From Bacteroidota bacterium (GTDB taxonomy: Bacteria; Bacteroidota; Bacteroidia; Bacteroidales; GCA-2748055), in contig JAUVIT010000006.1 of NCBI GenBank assembly GCA_030592605.1, positions 1 through 14,846 of the forward strand: 14,846 nt of DNA, read 5' to 3'. The position numbers and the translations under genes were made by a program. Positions within the stretch are counted from its first letter, which is position 1. Every line of letters begins with the position of its first letter. Below the pieces are notes generated by a model that searched no databases, was not told the origin of the DNA, and saw only the letters and a list, made by a program, of their open reading frames with translations. Below, one piece after another: positions 6,578 through 13,839 of this stretch.

Positions 6578-7570
6578 CTATTTTTGGCTCATGGCCACAG
6601 GCTGATACGTGCCTTCAGGTAAGTTGGCCTTTGAAGCAAGCAAGGTGTATTCTTCAGAAGAAAGATTTTCGTAGAAGAAGTAGAAAGGATTCACTGCCCG
6701 GCCATCTTTTCTGATCTCATAATGAAGGTGCGGACCGGTTGATCTGCCGGTGCTGCCCATGGTCCCGAGAACTTCTCCCCGCTTTAGTTTTTGACCTTTC
6801 TCTACAAAGATGTCATGCAAATGAGCATAAATTGTTCGATAACCAAATCCATGATCCACCACAACCTCTTTTCCATAGCCGTGCCTGTTCATCCTGGCTC
6901 TAACCACTGTTCCTGCACCGGTACAATGGATATCAAGTCCCACCGGACCAGCCAGGTCAATGCCATGATGGGCCATACGCTTCCCGGTAAAAGGATCGTT
7001 CCTGTACCCGTAAGTGGATGTGAGCCAGTAAGGATCGGCAGGTGAAATGGGATTGATCGAGGGCTTGCATGCCAGAAACTCCTGTTTGTCCAGGGCTTCA
7101 TCCAGGACAGCATTCAGACTGCTGTTCTGGAGTCTTACCTTGCTTGAAATCTTATCGATGCGATTGGAAACTGTCATCACCATGCCTGGATCTCTCAGGT
7201 TTCTCAGATGCTGACCACGTTCCGCTCCACCTGTACCCAGTGTGCGTATGGTGCTGGGGATTGGATCCAGGCTCAGGATGGCCCTGTAAAAACGATCGTC
7301 CCTGTTTCTCAGGTCTGCCAACTGAAATTCAACATCCTGCAAATCCAGGTTAAGCGCTGCTAATTCGGACCTAAGATTGTTATTTTCTTGTTGATAAATA
7401 ATTTCTCTGGGCGTGGGATAAAAACGCTCAAATCCGAATCTCATCAAAATTGCCAGGCAAATAAGGCCAAATGAGAAGAGTCCCACGTAACGGTATAATT
7501 GCTGTCGCGTTAGCCTAACACGCTCATACCGAAGTGTTTCTGGGTTTATATAGTACTTCTTTCCGAACAT
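6578..7570 (-). CDS. Membrane-anchored M23/LytM peptidase, first of three tandem copies
   Basis: A 330-residue protein with an ATG start. The N-terminal cytoplasmic tail contains YYINPETLRYERV, followed by a membrane segment at about 29-44, the motif TPRE (53-56), a coiled-coil stalk rich in Leu, Asn and Gln to about residue 90, and DDRFYRAILSLDPI. The LytM domain runs from about 175 to 300. Zinc ligands are HHGID (H201, D205) and H283 of HLH. Catalytic histidines are H250 (IYAHLHD) and H281. All required residues are present, so this copy should be an active peptidoglycan endopeptidase. It is the copy next to the divergent alaS gene, an arrangement I associate with many Bacteroidota, and is therefore likely the ancestral member of the trio. 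It leads the minus-strand run. Confidence 0.95.
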   Translation of the reverse strand: MFGKKYYINPETLRYERVRLTRQQLYRYVGLFSFGLICLAILMRFGFERFYPTPREIIYQQENNNLRSELAALNLDLQDVEFQLADLRNRDDRFYRAILSLDPIPSTIRTLGTGGAERGQHLRNLRDPGMVMTVSNRIDKISSKVRLQNSSLNAVLDEALDKQEFLACKPSINPISPADPYWLTSTYGYRNDPFTGKRMAHHGIDLAGPVGLDIHCTGAGTVVRARMNRHGYGKEVVVDHGFGYRTIYAHLHDIFVEKGQKLKRGEVLGTMGSTGRSTGPHLHYEIRKDGRAVNPFYFFYENLSSEEYTLLASKANLPEGTYQPVAMSQK

Positions 7571-7588
7571 CTGCTATCTTAAAGGGGC

Positions 7589-7620
7589 TAAAAATAGAAA
7601 ATGACTATTAATATCCCAAA
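7589..7620 (-). promoter_or_regulatory. Candidate promoter for the first M23 gene
   Basis: On the minus strand, TTTG (7620-7617) is followed after 20 bases by TATTTTTA (7596-7589), a seven-of-eight match to the Bacteroidota TAnnTTTG -7 element at suitable spacing. Transcription would start a dozen or so bases before the ATG at 7570. Alternatives in this AT-rich divergent region cannot be excluded. Confidence 0.3.
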
Positions 7621-7636
7621 TATTAGTCAAATAATT

Positions 7637-7675
7637 TATTTTTGTGTCTCTCAATGGTTTTATTTACGAAATTTG
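7637..7675 (+). promoter_or_regulatory. Candidate alaS promoter elements
   Basis: Two possibilities overlap. TATTTTTG at 7637-7644 is a full match to the Bacteroidota -7 element, but no TTG lies at the right distance upstream. Alternatively its TTTG (7641-7644) may be a -33 element for GAAATTTG at 7668-7675 (seven of eight matches, 23-base spacing), giving a leader of roughly 40 bases before the alaS ATG. No Shine-Dalgarno is seen before alaS, only A/T-rich sequence. Confidence 0.3.
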
Positions 7676-7719
7676 CCCTCCCGGGGTTACCTTTTTTTTA
7701 ATTTTCAAATATTATACAC

Positions 7720-10350
7720 ATGAGTTCACAGGAGATCAGGCAAGCATTTCTGGATTTTTTTAAGGAAAAACAGCACCATATTATTCCCTCCGCCCCCATG
7801 GTCCTGAAGAACGACCCCACCCTGATGTTTACCAATGCAGGCATGAACCAGTTCAAAGACTATTTCCTGGGAACACGCAAACCCACCGATCAAAGGGTAA
7901 CTGATACCCAGAAATGCCTGCGGGTAACCGGTAAACACAATGATCTGGAGGAGGTTGGCCACGATACCTACCACCATACCATGTTTGAAATGCTGGGCAA
8001 CTGGTCCTTTGGCAACTACTTCAAAAAAGAGGCAATCGGGTGGGCCTGGGAATTCCTGACGGAGCGAATGAAACTTGATAAAGACCGGATCTACGTCACC
8101 GTATTCGAAGGTGATCCCAAAGACGGAGTGGAAAGAGATCAGGAGGCTTATGACCACTGGAAAGAAAAACTTCCTCCCTACCGCATCCTGGATGGCTCCA
8201 AAAAAGACAATTTCTGGGAAATGGGCGAAACAGGACCCTGCGGACCCTGCTCTGAAATCCACCTGGACCTGCGCGATGAAGCTGACCGGAAAAAGATACC
8301 TGGTGCGGACCTGGTTAATCGCGACCATCCATTGGTGATTGAGATCTGGAACCTGGTCTTTATCCAGTTTAACCGGAAAGCCAGCGGTGAGCTGGAGAAC
8401 CTTCCAGAAAAACATGTAGACACGGGCATGGGCTTTGAACGGCTCTGCATGGCCATCCAGCAGAAGAAATCCACTTATGATACGGATGTATTCCAAGCCA
8501 TTATAAGAGAAATCGCCAAACTCTCCGGCACACCTTATGGATCTGACCACTCCGCCGATGTGGCCATGCGGGTTGTGGCCGACCACCTGAGGGCCATTGC
8601 ATTCTCCATCGCCGACGGACAACTTCCCTCCAATAATAAGGCCGGATATGTGATCCGCAGGATTCTTCGAAGAGCCGTCCGCTACGGATATACCTACCTG
8701 GAGCAGAAGGAACCCTTTATTCATAGCCTGGTCCCGGCTCTGGTTGATACCATGGGTGAAGCCTTTCCCGAACTGAAAGCGCAACAGGAACTGATTCAGC
8801 GTGTGATCAGGGAGGAGGAGCAATCCTTTCTATCCACCCTGGAGACAGGTATGGGACTGCTGGACCGGCTGGAGAAAAAAGCCAAAGCTGAGAAGAAAGA
8901 TACCATCCATGGAAAGGAAGTCTTCGTGCTTTACGACACCTTTGGCTTTCCCCTGGATCTGACGGAACTGATCCTTTCTGAACACGGGATGAAGGTAAAC
9001 CGGGAGGAGTTCCAGGAAGAGATGGAGGCTCAGAAGATGCGCTCCAGGAAAGCTGCTGAGACAGAATCGGGCGACTGGACCGTGCTGATGGCCGATGACA
9101 TCGAAGAGTTTGTGGGTTATGACTGGCTTAGCACGGATGTTAAGATTGCCCGTTACCGGAAAGTAGTATCCAAAAAGCGTGAGCTCTACCACCTGGTTTT
9201 CAACCTTACTCCCTTTTATGCCGAAAGTGGCGGTCAGGTGGGTGATCGCGGAATCATTGAAAATGAAAAAGAAAAGGTGGAGATCATCGATACCCGTAAG
9301 GAGAATGAACTGATCATACATGTGGCAAAAAAACTGCCTGAAGATCCTTCTGCTTCCTTCAAGGCAATGGTGAACCAGGGACGAAGAACCCGAACCGCCA
9401 ATAATCATACGGCCACCCACCTGATGCACCATGCGCTCAGGGAGGTGCTGGGCGCGCATGTGGAGCAAAAGGGCTCCCTGGTGGAACCCGACTACCTGCG
9501 TTTTGATTTCAGCCATTTTCAGAAAGTAAGTGAGGAGGAGCTGCGGAAAGTGGAACACCGGGTCAATGATATTATCCGTCTCAACAGCACCATCGAGGAG
9601 CATCGAAAGGTACCCATGAGTAAAGCAAAGGAAATGGGAGCCCTGGCCCTCTTTGGTGAAAAATACGGCGATGCCGTCCGGGTCATCAAATTTGGCGAGT
9701 CGGTGGAGCTATGTGGGGGAACCCATGTGAAGGCCACCGGCCAGATCGGCATTTTCAGGGTCTTCAGGGAATCCTCCATTGCCGCAGGTATCAGACGTAT
9801 TGAGGCCTTCACCGGTGCAGTTGCTGAACGTTACATTGACGAACATATGGATACGGTCCGAATGATTGCAAGCAATTTCGAAAACCAGAAAGATGTGGTT
9901 AAGGCGGTACGATCAGTACTTGATGAACATAGTTCCCTGGCTAAACAGGTGGGTGAATTCCAGAAGAATATGCTGGGCGTTTTGGCAAAAACCCTGGAGG
10001 ATAAAATGGAACGGGTGGGTGATATCATTATCGCCAACACAAGGGTAGAACTGGATAATCCGGCTCTGCTAAGAGATCTGGCCTTCCAGATGCGCTCCAG
10101 GTACCCCAAGGTATGCCTGGTCCTGGGAGCAGAAATCGAGGGAAAGGCTCACCTGGCCATAATGCTGGCCGATCTGGCCATAGAAACCTACGGGCTCAAT
10201 GCCTCCACCCTGATCCGGGAGGTATCCAAAGAAATTCAGGGCGGCGGTGGCGGACAGCCTTTCTTTGCTACGGCAGGCGGAAAAAATCCACAAGGCATAG
10301 ATGCGGCCCTGGCTAAGGCAATTAAAATCATCAAGGACAGCATCGACTAA
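7720..10350 (+). CDS. alaS: Alanyl-tRNA synthetase
   Basis: An 876-residue, full-length class II synthetase that charges tRNA-Ala in the cytoplasm. The N-terminal catalytic core shows FTNAGMNQFKDYFLG, the HHTMFEMLGNWSFG motif and PCGPCSEIH. The tRNA-recognition region contains ADHLRAIAFSIADG and VIRRILRRAVRYG. The editing domain, which removes mischarged Ser and Gly, has its zinc-site residues H563 and H567 (HTATH) and C665 and H669 (CGGTH). The C-terminal C-Ala domain carries five glycines at 841-845 followed by QPFFATAGG, the form I associate with Bacteroidota, where E. coli has RPDMAQAGG. Nothing is missing or broken. It is divergent from the M23 genes and convergent with the symporter, so it is transcribed alone. 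Two long antisense open frames inside it are composition shadows. Confidence 0.99.
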   Translation: MSSQEIRQAFLDFFKEKQHHIIPSAPMVLKNDPTLMFTNAGMNQFKDYFLGTRKPTDQRVTDTQKCLRVTGKHNDLEEVGHDTYHHTMFEMLGNWSFGNYFKKEAIGWAWEFLTERMKLDKDRIYVTVFEGDPKDGVERDQEAYDHWKEKLPPYRILDGSKKDNFWEMGETGPCGPCSEIHLDLRDEADRKKIPGADLVNRDHPLVIEIWNLVFIQFNRKASGELENLPEKHVDTGMGFERLCMAIQQKKSTYDTDVFQAIIREIAKLSGTPYGSDHSADVAMRVVADHLRAIAFSIADGQLPSNNKAGYVIRRILRRAVRYGYTYLEQKEPFIHSLVPALVDTMGEAFPELKAQQELIQRVIREEEQSFLSTLETGMGLLDRLEKKAKAEKKDTIHGKEVFVLYDTFGFPLDLTELILSEHGMKVNREEFQEEMEAQKMRSRKAAETESGDWTVLMADDIEEFVGYDWLSTDVKIARYRKVVSKKRELYHLVFNLTPFYAESGGQVGDRGIIENEKEKVEIIDTRKENELIIHVAKKLPEDPSASFKAMVNQGRRTRTANNHTATHLMHHALREVLGAHVEQKGSLVEPDYLRFDFSHFQKVSEEELRKVEHRVNDIIRLNSTIEEHRKVPMSKAKEMGALALFGEKYGDAVRVIKFGESVELCGGTHVKATGQIGIFRVFRESSIAAGIRRIEAFTGAVAERYIDEHMDTVRMIASNFENQKDVVKAVRSVLDEHSSLAKQVGEFQKNMLGVLAKTLEDKMERVGDIIIANTRVELDNPALLRDLAFQMRSRYPKVCLVLGAEIEGKAHLAIMLADLAIETYGLNASTLIREVSKEIQGGGGGQPFFATAGGKNPQGIDAALAKAIKIIKDSID

Positions 10351-10373
10351 TGCTGACAATCCAGGTCCGGGAA

Positions 10374-11828
10374 TTAGCTGACTGACGCTTTCTTACTTGT
10401 GAGGAGTAAGGCTACGAACATAATGGTGCCATTTACAATCAGAAGTTCAAAACCAAACTGGTAACCGTTGAACAGCTGTTCTGAGAAATGACTCAGCAGG
10501 AAAGAAAGCACCGGAGAAAGGATTGCCAGCAGGGGAACCAGTTTGTCCCGTACCTGCAGACGTGTGAAGAGTCCGAATGCATAGAGGCCCAGTAGAGGAC
10601 CGTAGGTATATCCCGCGACCCGGAAGATGGCCGAAATCACGTTTTCATCGTTGATGGCCCGAAAGAGCATAATTGCCATTCCCAGCACAATGGACATACC
10701 CAGGTGGACCCAGCGTCGACTGCGCGTCAATTTGCGTTCCTCCCAGCGCTGACCCTCCAGAATATCGATAGTGAAAGAGGTGGTCAGGGCAGTCAGGGCC
10801 GAATCTGCACTGGAGTAGGCTGCAGCCACCAATCCCAGAATAAAGAAGACTCCCACAATCTGGGGCAGGTATCCCCCGGTAGCAATCAGGGGAAAGAAAT
10901 TGTCGGTGGCTTCCGGTATAGCAATCCCCATAAACTGCGCAGACTGTATAAGGATTGCTCCCAGGAAAAGAAAGACCAGGATTACCGGAAGCAACGAGAT
11001 ACTCATAACGTACATATTCTTTTTGGCCTCCTTAATATTTTTGCAGCTCAGGTTCTTCTGCATCATATCCTGATCCAGTCCCGTCATCACAATGACGATA
11101 AAGGCTCCGCTCACAAAATGCTTAAAGAAATGATTCTCCTTCTGCCAGCCCTCAAAAACCCATATTTTTGCATCACCGCTTGCCACCACCTGTCCGATCA
11201 TTTCCCCCAGGGTAAGATCCATGGAGCGGATGATCAATATAATTGAAACTACTACAGCGGTTAACATACTGAAGGTCTGTAGGGTGTCGGTCCAAATAAT
11301 GGTCTTTATGCCCCCCCGGAAGGTATAGAGCCAAATGAGGCCAATGGTCACAATCACCGTCACATAAAAGGGGATGTTCCATGCCTCAAAAACCGTAAAC
11401 TGCAGCACATTTGCCACAAGAAACAATCTGAAAGATGCTCCTATGATCTTTGATAGCAGGAAGAACCAGGTTCCTGTTTTATATGAGTACCTGCCAAAGC
11501 GTTCTTCCAGGTAGGTGTAAATACTGGTTAGCTGAAGCTTATAATAGAGGGGCATGAGCACATTGGCAATCACGAAATAACCCACCAGGTATCCCAATAT
11601 CATCTGCATGTAGGAGAACTGGCTATCCACCACCCATCCGGGTACAGAGATAAAGGTGACTCCGGAGAGTGAAGCACCGATCATTCCAAAGGCCACCACG
11701 TACCAGGGCGAATTCCGGTCACCCAGAAAGAAAGAGTCATTCCCGGCACCGCGTGATGAACGCATGGAGATCACCAGCAGAAGCAGGAAGTAAGCGATGA
11801 TAATGGATATGATTAATGTTGATGACAA
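10374..11828 (-). CDS. Sodium:solute symporter (SSS/SLC5 family), TTG start
   Basis: A 484-residue, strongly hydrophobic protein with about 12-13 membrane segments, matching the SSS family in length. Family features include SFFLGDRNSPWYVV after the first segment, GASLSGVTFISVPGWV in the second, FRGGIKTIIWTDTLQT, and DQDMMQKNLSCKNIKEAKK in a cytoplasmic loop. It should import an organic solute with sodium at the inner membrane. The substrate cannot be told: sugars, sialic acid, amino acids and others occur in this family. The start appears to be TTG at 11828: an in-frame TGA lies three codons upstream (11835-11837), and the next methionine is residue 22, which would remove most of the first membrane segment. 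It converges on alaS with 23 bases between stops and diverges from recR across 90 bases. I see no clear terminator or promoter for it. Confidence 0.92.
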   Translation of the reverse strand: MSSTLIISIIIAYFLLLLVISMRSSRGAGNDSFFLGDRNSPWYVVAFGMIGASLSGVTFISVPGWVVDSQFSYMQMILGYLVGYFVIANVLMPLYYKLQLTSIYTYLEERFGRYSYKTGTWFFLLSKIIGASFRLFLVANVLQFTVFEAWNIPFYVTVIVTIGLIWLYTFRGGIKTIIWTDTLQTFSMLTAVVVSIILIIRSMDLTLGEMIGQVVASGDAKIWVFEGWQKENHFFKHFVSGAFIVIVMTGLDQDMMQKNLSCKNIKEAKKNMYVMSISLLPVILVFLFLGAILIQSAQFMGIAIPEATDNFFPLIATGGYLPQIVGVFFILGLVAAAYSSADSALTALTTSFTIDILEGQRWEERKLTRSRRWVHLGMSIVLGMAIMLFRAINDENVISAIFRVAGYTYGPLLGLYAFGLFTRLQVRDKLVPLLAILSPVLSFLLSHFSEQLFNGYQFGFELLIVNGTIMFVALLLTSKKASVS

Positions 11829-11903
11829 AGAATATCAGGTTTAGTTGGTTTATGTGTGTGGCAAAAGTGGATAAAATCGCACGAAGATGAAAATTATAAG
11901 TGC

Positions 11904-11911
11904 TATTTTTG
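11904..11911 (+). promoter_or_regulatory. Candidate -7 element for recR, possibly giving a leaderless transcript
   Basis: TATTTTTG is a full match to the Bacteroidota -7 consensus TAnnTTTG and ends 7 bases before the recR ATG at 11919. Transcription from it would begin at or within a few bases of the start codon. No TTG -33 element is seen at 17-23 bases upstream, so the call is weak. Confidence 0.28.
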
Positions 11912-11918
11912 ATCCCAC

Positions 11919-12554
11919 ATGCATAACTATTCATCAAAACTACTGGAAGAAGCTGTCGAGGAGTTCGCCACACTTCCGGGGATCGGAAGAAAAACTGCCC
12001 TCAGGCTCGTGCTGCACCTGCTCAAGCAGGAAGACAAGGAAGTGGAACATTTCGGACAAACCGTCCTGCGCATGAAAAAGGAGATTGTCACCTGCAGGGA
12101 GTGCCATAATATTTCTGATAGCGAGCTTTGTCATATATGTTCGGACCCATACCGCGACAAAGAAACCATCTGTGTGGTGGAATCGATCCGTGATGTGATG
12201 TCCATTGAGAACACAGAACAGTTTTCCGGAACCTATCATGTGCTGGGAGGGATCATCTCTCCCATGGATGGCATTGGTCCGGCCGACCTGACCCTTGATT
12301 CTCTTGAGATGAAGGTAAAAACCGGTTTATGCAAGGAGGTAATTCTGGCCCTTAGTACCACCATGGAAGGCGATACTACCAATTTCTATATCTACCGAAG
12401 GCTCCATGAATATTCGGTAAAAATCACAACGCTGGCCAGGGGTGTGGCCATCGGAGACGACCTGGAGTATGCAGATGAGGTGACCCTGGGGCGATCCCTG
12501 CTGAACCGGACCTCATTCGAGGAAACTTTTAAAAACAGTAAGCATGGAACTTAA
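11919..12554 (+). CDS. recR: Recombination protein RecR
   Basis: A 211-residue protein, close to the usual 200. In order: helix-hairpin-helix with [12 protein letters not shown] (about 19-30); four-cysteine zinc finger C59, C62, C71, C74 (CRECHN and CHIC); a Toprim domain from about residue 83 beginning [10 protein letters not shown] and including [12 protein letters not shown]; and the C-terminal [18 protein letters not shown] segment with GRSLLNR. RecR forms a DNA-clamping ring and, with RecO and RecF, loads RecA at gaps in daughter-strand repair. The protein is complete. The last eleven bases overlap the start of lysA in another frame, so translation of the two is probably coupled. The ATG at 11919 is preferred because the family N-terminus ([20 protein letters not shown]) follows directly; there is no Shine-Dalgarno. 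Confidence 0.98.
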   Translation: MHNYSSKLLEEAVEEFATLPGIGRKTALRLVLHLLKQEDKEVEHFGQTVLRMKKEIVTCRECHNISDSELCHICSDPYRDKETICVVESIRDVMSIENTEQFSGTYHVLGGIISPMDGIGPADLTLDSLEMKVKTGLCKEVILALSTTMEGDTTNFYIYRRLHEYSVKITTLARGVAIGDDLEYADEVTLGRSLLNRTSFEETFKNSKHGT

Positions 12555-13779
12555 GAAGAACAAATATACCATAGGAGGTCTTCCTGTGACCGACCTTGCC
12601 CGCAAGCACGGATCGCCACTCTATATCTACGATACTTCCGTAATGATAAGGCAGTATGAGAGGATCACCTCTGCTTTTGCAGGTGCCAGGGTAAAGATCA
12701 ATTACGCGTGCAAGGCCTTGACAAATATCAATGTACTGAAGCTCTTCCGGGGCCTGGGTTCCGGACTGGATGCAGTATCTGTGCAGGAGGTGGAGCTGGG
12801 ACTTAAGGCTGGTTTCGCCCCACAGGACATCCTCTACACACCCAACTGTGTCTCCATAGAAGAGATCGAAGAAGCTGTAGAGCTGGGTGTCCGGATCAAC
12901 ATTGATAACATTGCAATCCTGGAGGAGTTCGGGCACAAGCATGGTGCAAAGGTTCCCGTATGCGTCCGTATCAATCCGCATGTACTGGGAGGCGGCAACA
13001 ATAAAATCTCCACCGGTCATATTGATTCAAAATTCGGAATCTCCATCTACCAGATGCCCCATGTGCACCGTATTGTGGAGACCAATCATATGAAGATAGA
13101 GGGGATCCATATGCATACCGGATCGGATATCCTCGATATGGAGACCTTCCTGAGGGCCTCGGAGATCATGTTCGAGACCGCCAAAGAATTTACAGATCTC
13201 GACTATGTGGACTTTGGCAGCGGGTTCAAGGTGCCCTACAAAGACGATGATGTGGCGACCGATGTGGAGGCTCTGGGTAAAGACCTCTCCAAACGATTTA
13301 AGCAGTTTTGCGATGAGTATGGAAAAGAGTTAACACTGATCTTTGAGCCGGGAAAATTCCTGGTAAGCGAAGCAGGATCTTTTGTGGCCCGGGTGAATGT
13401 GATTAAGCAGACCACTTCCACTGTTTTCGCCGGACTCGACACCGGGATGAATCACTTTATCCGACCCATGTTCTATGAAGCCTACCATGAAATTGTCAAT
13501 GTGAGCAAGCCCGGTGGTAAAACCCGCATCTATACGGTGGTGGGATACATATGTGAAACCGATACCTTTGGATGGAACCGTAAGATAAGCGAGGCCTCCG
13601 AAGGCGACTACCTTCTCTTTAAAAATGCAGGGGCCTACTGTTATGCCATGTCATCCAACTACAACTCCAGGTTCCGTCCAGCCGAGATCATGGTACACCA
13701 GGGGAAGGATCACCTGATCAGGAGAAGAGAGGATATGGAAGATCTGCTCCGCAAGCAGGTTGAAGTCAATAATCTGTAA
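12544..13779 (+). CDS. lysA: Diaminopimelate decarboxylase
   Basis: A 411-residue fold-type III PLP enzyme of the Orn/DAP/Arg decarboxylase 2 family. It converts meso-diaminopimelate to lysine and CO2, the last step of lysine synthesis, and so draws on the pool used for peptidoglycan. The PLP-binding lysine is K57 in NYACKAL. Other family motifs are [23 protein letters not shown] (H191), [10 protein letters not shown] with the phosphate-binding glycines (225-227), [12 protein letters not shown] (268-278), the active-site cysteine C337 in [10 protein letters not shown], and [11 protein letters not shown] (Y365). Carboxynorspermidine decarboxylase, a relative common in this phylum, is the main alternative; the overall length and the CETDTF motif favour LysA as I know it. 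The start codon lies inside recR (11-base overlap). A 60-base gap with no visible terminator leads to the glycosyltransferase. Confidence 0.92.
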   Translation: MELKKNKYTIGGLPVTDLARKHGSPLYIYDTSVMIRQYERITSAFAGARVKINYACKALTNINVLKLFRGLGSGLDAVSVQEVELGLKAGFAPQDILYTPNCVSIEEIEEAVELGVRINIDNIAILEEFGHKHGAKVPVCVRINPHVLGGGNNKISTGHIDSKFGISIYQMPHVHRIVETNHMKIEGIHMHTGSDILDMETFLRASEIMFETAKEFTDLDYVDFGSGFKVPYKDDDVATDVEALGKDLSKRFKQFCDEYGKELTLIFEPGKFLVSEAGSFVARVNVIKQTTSTVFAGLDTGMNHFIRPMFYEAYHEIVNVSKPGGKTRIYTVVGYICETDTFGWNRKISEASEGDYLLFKNAGAYCYAMSSNYNSRFRPAEIMVHQGKDHLIRRREDMEDLLRKQVEVNNL

Positions 13780-13839
13780 CACACTAAGCACTATCCACGT
13801 ATCGTTATCCTATTAGGAAACCGCATTAACAACTAAGCC

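Noticed and set aside
7726..8823. A 365-residue open frame antisense to alaS
   Set aside because: It lies wholly inside a complete, conserved alaS gene, shows no family motif I recognise, and is the kind of shadow frame expected from codon bias. The same holds for 8830-9603 on the minus strand.
10351..10373. Shared terminator between alaS and the symporter gene
   Set aside because: Only a CTAAT/ATTAG pair with a large loop is visible and neither strand has a T tract.
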